A stretch of 64,000 nt of DNA from Amycolatopsis pretoriensis (GTDB lineage: Bacteria > Actinomycetota > Actinomycetes > Mycobacteriales > Pseudonocardiaceae), in assembly GCF_900107925.1 (NCBI RefSeq), contig NZ_FNUJ01000003.1, positions 310,001 to 374,000 on the forward strand. The letters are read 5' to 3'. Below the pieces are notes generated by a model. That model did no database searches. It had not been told where the DNA came from and saw only the letters and a program-made list of their open reading frames with translations. The stretch's first letter is position 1. The number at the start of each line of letters is the position of its first letter. The position numbers and the translations under genes are program-made. This document shows, one piece after another, positions 36,627 to 46,184 of this stretch.

Positions 36627-38267
36627 TCACTTCTTCGGGGCGGGCTTGTTGACCTTGACGGTCTCGTGCCCGACCTTGTCGGCGTCCATCGCGTCGGCGT
36701 CCGCCTCGACCAGGGGCTTGCCCTCGGACGTGGTGAACTCCTTCTTGAACTCGTTCACCGCGGCGACCAGCTTGTCGGCCGTCTCGTCCTCGAACTTCCC
36801 GGAGTCGCGGATCGCGCCCAGGACGTCGTCGTGCTTGCGGCGGGCCGAGTCGAGGAACTCGTGGTTGAAGCGGCGCACGTCCTCGGTCGGGACCGAGTCG
36901 TAGTGGCCGTTCGTGCCCAGCCACACCGTGCAGACCTGCTCCTCGACCGGGATCGGCGAGTACTGCGGCTGCTTGAGCACCTCGTACAGCCGGGCACCGC
37001 GCTCGAGCTGCGCCTTGGAGGCGTCGTCGAGGTCCGAGGCGAAGGCCGCGAAGGCCTCCAGCTCGCGGTACTGCGACAGGTCGATCCGGAGCGAGCCCGA
37101 GACCGACTTCATCGCCTTGACCTGCGCGGCACCACCCACGCGGGACACCGAGATGCCCACGTCGATGGCCGGGCGCTGGCCGGCGTTGAACAGGTCCGAC
37201 TGGAAGAAGCACTGGCCGTCGGTGATCGAGATGACGTTCGTCGGGATGTAGGCCGACACGTCGTTGGCCTTCGTCTCGATGATCGGCAGCCCGGTCAGCG
37301 AACCCGCGCCCAGCTCGTCCGAGAGCTTCGCGCACCGCTCGAGGAGACGGGAGTGCAAGTAGAAGACGTCGCCGGGGAAGGCTTCACGGCCCGGCGGGCG
37401 GCGCAGCAGCAGCGAGATCGCGCGGTAGGCGTCCGCCTGCTTGGTCAGGTCGTCGAACACGATGAGGACGTGCTTGCCCTCGTACATCCAGTGCTGGCCG
37501 ATGGCCGAGCCGGTGTACGGCGCGATCCACTTGAAGCCGGCCGAGTCGGACGCCGGGGCGGCGACGATGGTGGTGTACTCCATCGCGCCCGCGTCCTCGA
37601 GGGACTTCTTGACCGCGGCGATCGTCGAGCCCTTCTGGCCGACGGCGACGTAGATGCAGCGGACCTGCTGCTTCGGGTCGCCGGTCTCCCAGTTGGCCTT
37701 CTGGTTGATGATCGTGTCCACGGCGACGGCGGTCTTGCCCGTCTTGCGGTCACCGATGATCAGCTGGCGCTGGCCGCGGCCGATCGGGGTCATCGCGTCG
37801 ATCGCGGTGATGCCGGTCTGCAGCGGCTCCGACACCGGCTGGCGCTCGACGACCGAGGCGGCCTTGAGCTCCAGCGCGCGGCGGTCGGTGGTCTCGATCT
37901 CGCCGAGACCGTCGATGGCGGCACCCAGCGGGTTGACGACGCGGCCGAGGTAGCCGTCGCCGACCGGCACCGACAGGACCTGGCCGGTGCGCTTGACCTG
38001 CTGGCCCTCTTCGATGCTTTCGAAGTCACCGAGGATCGCGGCACCGATGGAGCGCGCGTCCAGGTTCAGCGCGACGCCGAGGACGCCGCCGGGGAACTCG
38101 AGCAGCTCGTTGGCCATGGCCGAGGGCAGACCCTCGACGTGGGCGATGCCGTCACCGGCGTCCACCACGATGCCAACTTCTTCCCGGCTCACGTCCGGGG
38201 CGTAACTCGAGACGTAGTTCTCGATCGCGCTACGGATCTCATCCGAGGAGATCGTCAGCTCGGCCAT
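36627..38267 (-). CDS. atpA: ATP synthase F1 alpha subunit
   Basis: A 546-residue alpha subunit: Walker [14 protein letters not shown] (about 173-185), [17 protein letters not shown] near 268-284, and [20 protein letters not shown] near 391-410. The C-terminal tail of about 40 residues (ending KVNKPAPKK) exceeds E. coli alpha, a feature of mycobacterial-type enzymes in which the extension suppresses ATPase activity. First of the F1 sector after atpH. Confidence 0.97.
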   Translation of the reverse strand: MAELTISSDEIRSAIENYVSSYAPDVSREEVGIVVDAGDGIAHVEGLPSAMANELLEFPGGVLGVALNLDARSIGAAILGDFESIEEGQQVKRTGQVLSVPVGDGYLGRVVNPLGAAIDGLGEIETTDRRALELKAASVVERQPVSEPLQTGITAIDAMTPIGRGQRQLIIGDRKTGKTAVAVDTIINQKANWETGDPKQQVRCIYVAVGQKGSTIAAVKKSLEDAGAMEYTTIVAAPASDSAGFKWIAPYTGSAIGQHWMYEGKHVLIVFDDLTKQADAYRAISLLLRRPPGREAFPGDVFYLHSRLLERCAKLSDELGAGSLTGLPIIETKANDVSAYIPTNVISITDGQCFFQSDLFNAGQRPAIDVGISVSRVGGAAQVKAMKSVSGSLRIDLSQYRELEAFAAFASDLDDASKAQLERGARLYEVLKQPQYSPIPVEEQVCTVWLGTNGHYDSVPTEDVRRFNHEFLDSARRKHDDVLGAIRDSGKFEDETADKLVAAVNEFKKEFTTSEGKPLVEADADAMDADKVGHETVKVNKPAPKK

Positions 38268-38323
38268 GTCTTTCCCGCTCTCGCTTCGTTCTTGCCAGTA
38301 TGCAAAGTCTTGTGTGACCGGGG

Positions 38324-39148
38324 CTACGCCCGGGCCAGCCGCCTGCGCAACGCCGCCAGCTGACCCGCCGCGCTCCCGTCGATGACCTCGTCGCCGACGC
38401 GGACGACGAGCCCGCCGCCGAGCCGGGGGTCGACCTCGACGTGCAGCGCGATCTGCCGCCCGTAGATGTCGTTGAGCTTCGCGCCCAGCTGGGCGGTCTG
38501 CTCGTCGGTCAGGGCGTTCGCGCTGGTCACGTAGGCGACCGAGCGCTCACGGCGTTCCGCGGCCAGCTTGACCAGCTTGTCGAGCCCGACGCCGACGCCG
38601 CGGCCCTTGGCCCGGCGCACGACCTGCTCCACGAGGGTCTCGGTGACCACGTCCACCTTGTCGGCGAACAGCCCGCGCACCAGGGTGCGCTTGGCGTCGG
38701 CGGGACCGGCCAGGTCGGAGAGCGCGGCCTCCAGTTCCGGGGCGCCGGCCACGATCCGCGCGACCTGGAACAGCTGGGACTCGACGGTGTCGACGTTCCC
38801 GGTCTTCTCGGCCGACGTCAGCAGCGCCGAGCGGCCGAGCTCCTCGAGCCCGTCGGTCAGCTCACGGGGGCTGGACCAGCGGCTGCCCGCCACGGCGTCG
38901 AGCACCTTCAGGGCCGGTTCGGACAGCTTGCCGTCGAACAGCCGGCGCACCAGCTGGGTGCGCGCCTCCGGCGTCGTCGAAGCGTCGCTCACCGCCCGGC
39001 GCAGGCCGATCTCCCGGTCCAGCAGGTCGACGACCGAGAGCAGCTCGTCGCCGACCGTGGCCGCGTCGGCTCCCGCGTCGGCCAGAACCTCGCCGAGGCG
39101 TTCCTCGGCGAGGCCGAGCGCTTCACGGCTCGCAGCATGCAGCGTCAT
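38324..39148 (-). CDS. atpH: ATP synthase delta subunit
   Basis: A 274-residue delta subunit, roughly 100 residues longer than E. coli delta because of an N-terminal helical extension common in high-GC Actinobacteria. Segments [17 protein letters not shown] and [20 protein letters not shown] are the OSCP core; [20 protein letters not shown] is the conserved C-terminus. It connects the F1 head to subunit b. Six bp separate it from atpF. Confidence 0.94.
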   Translation of the reverse strand: MTLHAASREALGLAEERLGEVLADAGADAATVGDELLSVVDLLDREIGLRRAVSDASTTPEARTQLVRRLFDGKLSEPALKVLDAVAGSRWSSPRELTDGLEELGRSALLTSAEKTGNVDTVESQLFQVARIVAGAPELEAALSDLAGPADAKRTLVRGLFADKVDVVTETLVEQVVRRAKGRGVGVGLDKLVKLAAERRERSVAYVTSANALTDEQTAQLGAKLNDIYGRQIALHVEVDPRLGGGLVVRVGDEVIDGSAAGQLAALRRRLARA

Positions 39149-39154
39149 ACCGGT

Positions 39155-39712
39155 CTACTTCCCCGCTCCACCAGCGGCACCGGCGGTCTCCAGTTCCGCG
39201 AGGAACCGGTCGACGGTGCCACGACGGCGCGCCTCGTCTTCGAGCGACTCACCGACGATGCGGCTGGCCAGCTCCACGGCGTTGCGGCCCATGTCGGCCC
39301 GCAGCTCGGCGATGATCTGCGCCTTCTGGGCCTGCAGCTGGGCCTGCCCCTGGGCGACGATGCGCTGGGACTCGGCCTCCGCCTCGGCCCGCAGCTCCGC
39401 CTTGATCTGCTCGGCTTCGAGCCGGGCGTCGTCGCGGATCTTCGCGGCCTCGGTCCGGGCGTCCTGCAGCTGCGCCCGGTACTTGGCGAGCGCCTCCTCG
39501 GCCTCGGCCTGGGCCTTCTCGGCCTTCTCGATGCCACCCTCGATCATCTGGGCGCGCTCTTCGTACGCCGCTTCGAAGCGCGGAACGACGTACTTCTTGA
39601 GGACGAACAGCAGGATGAGGAAGGCGACGAGCCCGAGGATGACCTCGGGAATGTGCGGGATGATCGGGTTGGGCGCCTCTTCGGCGGCCAACACCAGGTC
39701 CGTCTTCAGCAC
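39155..39712 (-). CDS. atpF: ATP synthase Fo b subunit
   Basis: A 185-residue b subunit: one N-terminal membrane helix (VILGLVAFLILLFVLKKYV, about 24-42) followed by a long charged coiled coil (EKAEKAQAEAEEALAKYRAQ...), ending with RFLAELETAGAAGGAGK. Stator stalk. GTG 39712. Follows atpE by 31 bp. Confidence 0.95.
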   Translation of the reverse strand: MLKTDLVLAAEEAPNPIIPHIPEVILGLVAFLILLFVLKKYVVPRFEAAYEERAQMIEGGIEKAEKAQAEAEEALAKYRAQLQDARTEAAKIRDDARLEAEQIKAELRAEAEAESQRIVAQGQAQLQAQKAQIIAELRADMGRNAVELASRIVGESLEDEARRRGTVDRFLAELETAGAAGGAGK

Positions 39713-39743
39713 AACGTCTCCTTAAGCGATGAGCTAACCGAAC

Positions 39744-40001
39744 TCAGGCGGCGGAGGCGATGAAGTAGATGACGATGCCGATCAGGGCGAGGACCTCGGT
39801 CAGCACGAAGGTCGAGAAGCCGATGCCCTGCAGCTTGCCCTGCGCCTCCGGCTGACGCGCGGTGCCGTTGATGACGGCGGCGAAGATCAGACCCACACCG
39901 ATGCCCGGGCCGATCGCGCCCAGGCCGTAACCGATGGCGGCGAGGCCGGGGTTGATGTTGGCGGCCTGCTCCGCGGCCTGGGCCAGAACGATGTTGCTCA
40001 C
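39744..40001 (-). CDS. atpE: ATP synthase Fo c subunit
   Basis: An 85-residue proteolipid: two helices joined by the polar loop [10 protein letters not shown]; proton-binding Glu69 in [12 protein letters not shown]-terminal [19 protein letters not shown] provides the Gly-rich inner helix. It forms the c-ring. GTG 40001. Follows atpB by 56 bp. Confidence 0.97.
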   Translation of the reverse strand: MSNIVLAQAAEQAANINPGLAAIGYGLGAIGPGIGVGLIFAAVINGTARQPEAQGKLQGIGFSTFVLTEVLALIGIVIYFIASAA

Positions 40002-40057
40002 GTGCGTTTCCCTTCACTTCGGTCCACGCGCTCGCGTGGATCGGGGGCTTGTGTTTC

Positions 40058-40858
40058 TCAGTGCTCCGACGCCAGCGCGGCGCCGATGTACCCGGCCGAC
40101 AGCAGGGCGAAGATGAAGGCCTGCAGCACCTGGATGAAGGCCTCGAGGAAGGTCATCAGGATGGCGAAGATGAACGCCACCGGCGAAACCAGCTTCAGCC
40201 CGAAGCCGTCGGTCTCCGTCAGCAGGAAGCTGCCGCCGAGCGTGAACACCATGATGATGAGGTGCCCGGCGAACATCGCGGAGAAGACTCGGATGGCCAG
40301 CGTGGCCGGCGCGATGAAGAACTTCTGCGCGAATTCGATGGTCGAATACAGCGGCAGCACGAAACCGGGGATGCCCGGCGGCGCCAGTTCCTTCCGCAGG
40401 TAGCCCCCGAAGCCGTGGCGCTTGAACCCGACGTAGTGGTACACGGGGTAAACGACCAGGACGGACAGCGCCAGCGGGAACCCGATCCGCGCCATCGTCG
40501 GGAACTGGAAGAACGGGATGATCCCGAACAGGTTGTTCACCAGCACGAAGACGAACAGCCCGAGGACCAGCGGGATGAACGGCTTGAAGTCCTTCGAGCC
40601 GATCTGTTCCCGCGCGATGTTGTTGCGGCCGAAGTTGTAGATCGATTCGGCGATGAACTGTCCCTTGCCGGGGACGACCTTCAGCTTCCGGGACGCCAGC
40701 ATGAAGTAGGCGACGATGATGACCAGCGAGATCACCACGAGCAGCATCGGCTTGGTGAAGCTGCCCCAGTACCCGGAGCCGAAAAGAGGCGGCAGGTTGA
40801 AGTCCGCCACACCGGGGGGCGTGAATGTGCCACCCTCGGTCAGTACCAGCGCGCCCAC
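40058..40858 (-). CDS. atpB: ATP synthase Fo a subunit
   Basis: A 266-residue a subunit with about six helices. SIYNFGRNNIAREQIG, LALSVLVVYPVYHYVGFKRH and the conserved Arg in LAIRVFSAMFAGHLIIMVF (about 200) line the proton path with the c-ring. GTG 40858 has AAGGAG at proper distance. First gene of the atpB-C operon; 533 bp of non-coding DNA lies upstream. Confidence 0.96.
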   Translation of the reverse strand: MGALVLTEGGTFTPPGVADFNLPPLFGSGYWGSFTKPMLLVVISLVIIVAYFMLASRKLKVVPGKGQFIAESIYNFGRNNIAREQIGSKDFKPFIPLVLGLFVFVLVNNLFGIIPFFQFPTMARIGFPLALSVLVVYPVYHYVGFKRHGFGGYLRKELAPPGIPGFVLPLYSTIEFAQKFFIAPATLAIRVFSAMFAGHLIIMVFTLGGSFLLTETDGFGLKLVSPVAFIFAILMTFLEAFIQVLQAFIFALLSAGYIGAALASEH

Positions 40859-40929
40859 TGGGCTCCTTCCGGTTCTCCCGGCCGGCGTTCACTCCGCCGG
40901 GGGAATCGTCACGATCTGGACTTAACGTA

Positions 40930-40945
40930 CCCGATACGTATCGGG
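40930..40945. promoter_or_regulatory. perfect 16-bp palindrome upstream of atpB
   Basis: CCCGATACGTATCGGG is a perfect palindrome, flanked by ACGT on each side (40925-40928 and 40946-40949). It is 72 bp upstream of the atpB start. It could be a regulator site or an mRNA hairpin. Regulator unknown. Confidence 0.55.
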
Positions 40946-41205
40946 ACGTCGGAGGCGGCTACCCCACGGTCCGCAGAACACACCTTCACGTTCTGCACAC
41001 GGGGTTGTCTCGCGTGAACACTGCCCTGCGGTCTACTTCGGACCAGCGGCGAAGAGGCGGAACTACACGGTCGCCACACTGCTGATCGCGGTTCGTCTTA
41101 GGGAGCGTGCGGCCGAGGCCGCCACCCTTGACGCGGACCATACCAGCAGGTCAATCAGTGCCGTACACGCGTACTCCATACCCACCGATCAGCCCAGGAC
41201 CTAAG

Positions 41206-41238
41206 TCCCGGGTCGATCCGGGACCCTGGTCCGGGACC
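41206..41238. repeat. cluster of overlapping inverted repeats in the atp leader gap
   Basis: Within the 533-bp gap 40859-41391 between atpI and atpB, three inverted repeats overlap: TCCCGG/CCGGGA (41206-41223), GGACC-CT-GGTCC (41221-41232) and GGTCC-G-GGACC (41228-41238). Alternative foldings share arms. Position, about 155 bp after the atpI stop, suits a terminator or attenuator separating atpI from atpB. Nothing else in the gap looks like a gene. Confidence 0.5.
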
Positions 41239-41391
41239 GGACAGGACCCGCTCGGCAACGGTGCAGGCGAGGGGTCCCGGCCCGTTTTCCGGCCGCGCAC
41301 GAAGGCGCACTTTCGTGACGCCGGTCACACTCAAGCGGCCGCAGCGCGATTCACGGTGAGTAACGGAAGCGCGCGGCAAAACGGACGGGCT

Positions 41392-41835
41392 TCAGGAGGG
41401 GATGATCGTCGGGATCTTGGTCTTGCGGAAGGCGGCGAACTCGGCCGCCGCGGCCACCAGGATGGCGACGATCATGGTGATGCCGAGCGACATCGGGTGC
41501 AGCGCGGTGACGCCCTTCAGCAGCGTCAGCGCGCCGAACAGCAGCACGACCTTCACGACGTACCCGCCGAGCGCGATGACCATCACGAACATCGGGTCCT
41601 GGCCCGCGCTGAACCGCATCAGGCCGAGCGTCGACAGCGACGCGAGCATCGCCAGCACCGCGCCGACGAGCGAGCCGAGGAAGCCGGGCAAGCCGTTGAG
41701 GATGCTGAAGAGCACGATGCAGACGAGCACCGCGGGCGGGGTGACGAGCAGCGAAGCCTTCGTCATCGCGCGGGCGGCCTGCAGCACCACCTTGGCGTGC
41801 GGGTTCTCCTGCGCTTCGGTTTCGGTCTCGCTCAC
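41392..41835 (-). CDS. atpI: ATP synthase protein I-like membrane protein
   Basis: A 147-residue protein with four membrane helices (e.g. LLVTPPAVLVCIVLFSIL, MFVMVIALGGYVVKVVLLF) ending in FRKTKIPTIIPS, the layout of actinobacterial AtpI/Rv1303. AtpI assists c-ring assembly in other bacteria. GTG 41835 (VSETETE) is chosen because GGGAG sits six bases upstream; a GTG nine codons upstream lacks this. Located between wecA and atpB as in Mycobacterium. Confidence 0.85.
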   Translation of the reverse strand: MSETETEAQENPHAKVVLQAARAMTKASLLVTPPAVLVCIVLFSILNGLPGFLGSLVGAVLAMLASLSTLGLMRFSAGQDPMFVMVIALGGYVVKVVLLFGALTLLKGVTALHPMSLGITMIVAILVAAAAEFAAFRKTKIPTIIPS

Positions 41836-41884
41836 GGCTGGCTCCCTGCTCGGTTCAGCCACCGAGTGTAGAGAACCCGGCCGG

Positions 41885-43042
41885 TCAGGTTCCGGGCTGG
41901 TTGCGCGAGCGCAGCCGCGGGACGATCGAGACGACCACCGCGAACACGAGCCCGGCCCCGATGATCCAGAGCGCGGCGGCGTCGTCGAACAGCGTCACCG
42001 AGACCGCGCCGAACGCCAGGATCCCCGCCCACAAGTAGATGAGCAGGACCGCGCGGCGCTGGGAGTGGCCGATCTCCAGCAGGCGGTGGTGCAGGTGCAT
42101 CTTGTCGGCCGCGAACGGGCTTTCGCCGCGGCGCGTGCGGCGCACGACCGCCATGATCAGGTCGAGCAGCGGGACGAACAGCACCGCCGCCACGACCACC
42201 AGCGGCGAGAGCAGCGCGATCGCGTCCTTGCCGCTGAACTGCGGGTACGGCACACGACCGGACGCCGAGGTCGTCGCGCCCGCGAGCATCAGGCCGATCA
42301 TCATCGACCCGGAGTCGCCCATGAAGATCTTCGCGGGTTGGAAGTTGTACGGCAGGAACCCCAGACACGCTCCGGCGAGCGTGGCCGCGATCAGCGCCGG
42401 CGGGTACGTGCCGACGTCGCCGCCGGAGCTGTCGAGCAGGCCGAGGGAGAACGCGCACGTCGCCGCCGCGGCGATGAAGCCGAGACCGCCGGCCAGCCCG
42501 TCGAGGCCGTCGACGAAGTTCATCGCGTTGACCATCACCACGACCATCACGACGGTGAGCAGCGCGCCCTGGTTCTTGTCGAGCACCAGCACCGAGCCGA
42601 ACGAGTCGCCCTGCCCGCCCCACGGCACCCAGAACGACACCCACTGCACGCCGAAGATGACCAGGATCCCGGCGCACATGACCTGGCCGGCCAGCTTCGT
42701 CCAGGCGTCGAGCTCGAACCGGTCGTCGAGCGCGCCGATGAGCGAGATGACACCGGCGGCGAGCAGCACGCCGACCGAGTCGAACGACGCGTCGAAGCCG
42801 TGCGACAGCGCGGGCAGCTGGTGGGCCAGGCCCATCGCGCCGGCGACGCCGAGGAAGATGCCGATCCCGCCCATCCGCGGGATCGGGGCGACGTGGACGT
42901 CGCGCGCCCGCGGGTTGGCGATCGCGCCGACGCGGATCGCGAGCCGGCGCACGAGGCCGGTGAGCAGGTAGGTCACGGCCGTCGCGGTCAGCGCGACGAG
43001 GATGTATTCCCGGATGGGGAGGAGACCGGATGTGGGCGGCAC
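41885..43042 (-). CDS. wecA: decaprenyl-phosphate GlcNAc-1-phosphate transferase (WecA/Rfe-like)
   Basis: A 385-residue polyprenyl-phosphate sugar-1-P transferase with about 11 helices. PIPRMGGIGIFLG, NAMNFVDGLDGLAGG (catalytic Asp region) and FMGDSGSMMIG are the family motifs; the His-rich MHLHHRLLEIGH loop marks WecA over MraY. In mycobacteria the homologue Rv1302 starts the arabinogalactan linker unit on decaprenyl phosphate. It sits 49 bp upstream of atpI. Confidence 0.92.
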   Translation of the reverse strand: MPPTSGLLPIREYILVALTATAVTYLLTGLVRRLAIRVGAIANPRARDVHVAPIPRMGGIGIFLGVAGAMGLAHQLPALSHGFDASFDSVGVLLAAGVISLIGALDDRFELDAWTKLAGQVMCAGILVIFGVQWVSFWVPWGGQGDSFGSVLVLDKNQGALLTVVMVVVMVNAMNFVDGLDGLAGGLGFIAAAATCAFSLGLLDSSGGDVGTYPPALIAATLAGACLGFLPYNFQPAKIFMGDSGSMMIGLMLAGATTSASGRVPYPQFSGKDAIALLSPLVVVAAVLFVPLLDLIMAVVRRTRRGESPFAADKMHLHHRLLEIGHSQRRAVLLIYLWAGILAFGAVSVTLFDDAAALWIIGAGLVFAVVVSIVPRLRSRNQPGT

Positions 43043-43115
43043 GGGGTGTCACGCTCGCGGGGTGGGGGTCACCCGCGACACGCTATCGTGCCGCGGTTTC
43101 CGGGCTGATCCGGCT

Positions 43116-43766
43116 TCAGGCCAACGTTTCCGCGGGCACACCGAGCACCTCCGCGATGGCCGTCTTCGTCACCGCGCCCTCGCGCAGCACGACCGGTTCG
43201 GTGCCGGTGAGGTCCACGATGCTCGACGCGACGGGCTCGCCGCTCGAGCCGCCGTCGAGGTAGACCGCGACCGAGTCGCCGAGCTGTTCCTGCGCCTCCT
43301 GCGCGGTGCTGGCCGGCGGGCGCCCGGAGACGTTCGCGCTCGAGACGGCCATCGGGCCGACGTCGCGAAGGAGTTCGAGGGCCACCGGGTGCAGCGGCAT
43401 CCGCAGCATGACGGTGCCGCGCGCGTCGCCGAGGTTCCACTGCAGACTCGGCGCGTGCGGGAGCACGATGGACAGATCGCCCGGCCAGAAGGCTTCGATG
43501 AGCGCACGAGCCTGCGGCGGCACGCCGAGCACAAGGCCGTCCACAGTGGACCAGGACCCGACGAGCACCCCGACCGGCATGTCCGGCCCGCGGTTCTTCG
43601 CCCGCAGCAGCGCCTGCACGGCACCGGCGTCGAAAGCGTCGGCACCGATGCCGTAGACGGTGTCGGTGGGCAGGACGACCAGCCTGCTCGACCGCACCGC
43701 CCCCGCGGCGGCCGCCAGTCCGTCGGCCCGGGACTCCCGCTTGCTGCAGTCGTAGACCACGCTCAT
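43116..43766 (-). CDS. threonylcarbamoyl-AMP synthase (Sua5/YrdC family)
   Basis: A 216-residue Sua5/TsaC-like protein: LVVLPTDTVYGIGADAF near residues 29-45, KNRGPDMPVGVLV, FWPGDLSIVLPH, and SSANVSGRPPAST. It uses threonine, bicarbonate and ATP to make the TC-AMP used for t6A37 of tRNA. Shorter than two-domain Sua5, like Rv1301, which occupies the same place. ATG 43766. Carries one exact copy of the 13-bp palindrome. Confidence 0.92.
   Translation of the reverse strand: MSVVYDCSKRESRADGLAAAAGAVRSSRLVVLPTDTVYGIGADAFDAGAVQALLRAKNRGPDMPVGVLVGSWSTVDGLVLGVPPQARALIEAFWPGDLSIVLPHAPSLQWNLGDARGTVMLRMPLHPVALELLRDVGPMAVSSANVSGRPPASTAQEAQEQLGDSVAVYLDGGSSGEPVASSIVDLTGTEPVVLREGAVTKTAIAEVLGVPAETLA
43539..43551. 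repeat. GTCCACAGTGGAC palindrome (exact copy)
   Basis: Exact copy of the 13-bp palindrome within the Sua5-family gene, encoding Ser-Thr-Val-Asp with Thr codon ACT. Confidence 0.7.
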
Positions 43767-44124
43767 GGGGGCCAAGGGTAGTCCGGCGGCCGAAGGGGGC
43801 GTTCGCCGCGTCACACCCGGCGGCCCCGCCCGGCCCGGCCGCCTTGGGGGCGCCCCCCGTCTTCCACGCTACCGGCGAGCACCGACAGTTTCCGGCGCTC
43901 CCGGGCCGCGTGGCCGAAGTTGTCCACAACGCTCGGCCAAACGGCTGGGCCGCACGCCGGCGCGCGGCCTGACCCGGCTGCGCGCCGGGCTGACAACCGG
44001 CCAGACTTTCGTCGTGGGGCAAGCGGGTAAACCTCGCCGCGAGGCAGAACCACGACAGCGTGGCTCAATACGGTCGATCTTCGGGAACCACCACCCCCGT
44101 GGGTTCCCAGTGAAGGAGCCGCAG
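43767..44124. other. 358-bp intergenic region with a leader hairpin
   Basis: No gene seen. A single TTGTCCACA (43920-43928) matches the actinobacterial DnaA box, but alone means little. GGGAACC (44083-44089) pairs with GGTTCCC (44102-44108) across a 12-base loop just before the AAGGAG of the metalloprotease gene, a possible translation-control hairpin. Confidence 0.5.
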
Positions 44125-46098
44125 ATGCGCCCCAGAACCCCGAAAGCGCTCGCCCTGCTCGCCGCGGTCACCGTCCTCACCGGGCTCGGCGCGGGCACCG
44201 CCGCCGCCGAGCCGCTCACCCGTGGCTGGCCCGCGCCGATCGACGCCGCGCACTGGGAGAACCAGGACCACATGACCTGGTCCGACTACAAGAAGGTGCC
44301 CGGCACGAACTGGGCGGACCCCACCCTGAAGCCGACCCAGCGCACCTTCAAGGGCGCCGTCGTCCTCGCCGACTACCCCGACCAGGACTTCGTCGTCACG
44401 AAGCCGGCGAACTCGACGGTGTTCGGCAACCCCGCGCCGTCCGCCGCGAACATCCCGCGCGCGAACGTCGCGCAGTACTACCAGGACTTCCTCAACAAGC
44501 CCGAAGCGCTCAACAACGGGCACACGATCAACGAGTACTGGATGGAGGACTCCGGCGGCCGCTTCGGCGTGCAGCTGACCGCGTTCGGGCCCTACCGGAT
44601 GTCCGGGAAGTCCTACGAATACGGCATGGAGTTCCAGCCGAGCGCCTGCCCGCCGGGCGCGAACTGCACCCGCGACATCCGCAAGGACGCCGGGGACGCG
44701 TGGCGCGCCGACGTCGGGGACACCGCGAACCAGTTCGACTTCGTCTTCTTCCTCTCCGCCGGCCAGGACGAGAGCTCGACCTGGCAGGAGTTCGGCGAGA
44801 TGAAGTTCGGCGCCAAGGAGAACGTGCCGGACAGTTTCGGCCCGCCGAACCACGACCTGCCCAACTACGCGGCGACGCGGTACGTGCCGTGGACGTCGTG
44901 GGCGTCGGCCGCCAGCATCTGGCCCAACGCCCAGGACGGCAGCTCGGTGCAGGCCGAAAGCTCCGGCCAGTCGACCTACGCCCACGAGTTCAGCCACATC
45001 CTGGGCATCGGCGACAACTACAACAACCCGTTCGGGGTGCCGCCGTCCCGCAGCTACAGCGGGCCGTGGGACATGCTGTCGCGCGGCACGTTCAACGGGC
45101 CCGGCGGCCCGCACACGCGCTGGCAGATCCCGGCGACGCAGGGCAGCTCGATGGGCGCCCAGCACCAGCTGCGCAACAAGCTGAAACTCGGCATCGTCGA
45201 CCCGGCGGACGTCCTGCAGCTCGACCGCAACGAGCTGGCGAAGACCGGTCCGGTGTCCGCGCGCATCACCGCCCGTGAGACGGAGGCGCAGCCCGGGGCG
45301 TTCACCGGGCTGAACATCAAGCTGACGGGCGGCGACAAGGCGCCGAAGTGCGACCGGGCGAAGGACCCGTTCTGCGACGGCGGCGGCTACGACAACTACA
45401 CGGTCGAGGTCGTCGACCGGATGGGCGCGGACTCGTTCGCGCCGGACTCCGGCGTCATGATCACCAAGACGAAGAACAAGGACAACGCGCCCTTCGACTG
45501 GGTGATCGACGCGAACCCGCAGGACATCGGCATCACCGACTACACCAAGCCGGACGGCACCCCGGTGAAGATCACCATCGGTGACTACCGCCAGCTCAAC
45601 GACGCGCTGTTCAAGGCGGGCACGGAGGCGGCGAGCCCGTACGAGTACACGGACGAGGCGAACCGGCTCCGGTTCCTGATCACCGACCTGGCCCGCGACC
45701 GCCACGGCGTGCTGTCGTACTCGGTGACGGTGGCCTCGCTGGACGGCTCGGGCAGCCAGTCCCGCGGCGCGGCGGTGACCCCGGCGCTGCCGGCGTTCGC
45801 CCGCGGCGGCCTCGCGACGTGCGACTTCGGCCTGCTCAACACGGGGTCGGCGCAGGGCGCGAAGGCACCGTACGACACGGACACGTACCGGTTGAGCGTG
45901 TCGACGGACGCGAAGGGCTGGGAGGTCCGCCTGCCGAACGAGCTGGCGACGGCGAAGTTCGGCGGCCACGTGAAGGTCCCGGCGTACGCGAAGCGCGGGG
46001 CGCGCGGTGATTTGGCGGCCCGGGTGAAGCTGACGGCGACCTCGGTGAGCGACCCGTCGAAGACGGCGACGGCGAGCTGCACGGCGTTCGGCTTCTAG
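44125..46098 (+). CDS. secreted M6-family metalloprotease
   Basis: A 657-residue secreted protein. Signal peptide 1-27 (ALALLAAVTVLTGLGAGTAAA). The catalytic zinc motif HEFSHILGIGDNYN (about 287-300) is that of M6/immune inhibitor A-like peptidases, followed by GPWDMLSRGTFNGPGG, the met-turn area. C-terminal part is beta-rich with two cysteines (GLATCDFGLLN, ATASCTAFGF). It should degrade extracellular protein. ATG 44125 with AAGGAG. It is not part of the conserved housekeeping block and lies opposite to it. Confidence 0.87.
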   Translation: MRPRTPKALALLAAVTVLTGLGAGTAAAEPLTRGWPAPIDAAHWENQDHMTWSDYKKVPGTNWADPTLKPTQRTFKGAVVLADYPDQDFVVTKPANSTVFGNPAPSAANIPRANVAQYYQDFLNKPEALNNGHTINEYWMEDSGGRFGVQLTAFGPYRMSGKSYEYGMEFQPSACPPGANCTRDIRKDAGDAWRADVGDTANQFDFVFFLSAGQDESSTWQEFGEMKFGAKENVPDSFGPPNHDLPNYAATRYVPWTSWASAASIWPNAQDGSSVQAESSGQSTYAHEFSHILGIGDNYNNPFGVPPSRSYSGPWDMLSRGTFNGPGGPHTRWQIPATQGSSMGAQHQLRNKLKLGIVDPADVLQLDRNELAKTGPVSARITARETEAQPGAFTGLNIKLTGGDKAPKCDRAKDPFCDGGGYDNYTVEVVDRMGADSFAPDSGVMITKTKNKDNAPFDWVIDANPQDIGITDYTKPDGTPVKITIGDYRQLNDALFKAGTEAASPYEYTDEANRLRFLITDLARDRHGVLSYSVTVASLDGSGSQSRGAAVTPALPAFARGGLATCDFGLLNTGSAQGAKAPYDTDTYRLSVSTDAKGWEVRLPNELATAKFGGHVKVPAYAKRGARGDLAARVKLTATSVSDPSKTATASCTAFGF

Positions 46099-46105
46099 CC
46101 GGAGT

Positions 46106-46135
46106 CCGGAGGGGGCTGTGGACAGCCCCCTCCGG
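46106..46135. terminator. strong terminator hairpin after the metalloprotease
   Basis: CCGGAGGGGGCTGT (46106-46119) pairs perfectly with ACAGCCCCCTCCGG (46122-46135). It starts 8 bp after the metalloprotease stop and 50 bp before the convergent hypothetical gene ends, so it may serve both strands. No T-run. Confidence 0.8.
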
Positions 46136-46184
46136 GCCACCCGGAATCGTCGGTGCTCCCCGGTAACGTGGGAACGGGGGCTGC

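Noticed and set aside
43920..43928. TTGTCCACA DnaA box
   Set aside because: A single box with no cluster, no A/T-rich unwinding element and no dnaA/dnaN genes, so not an origin.
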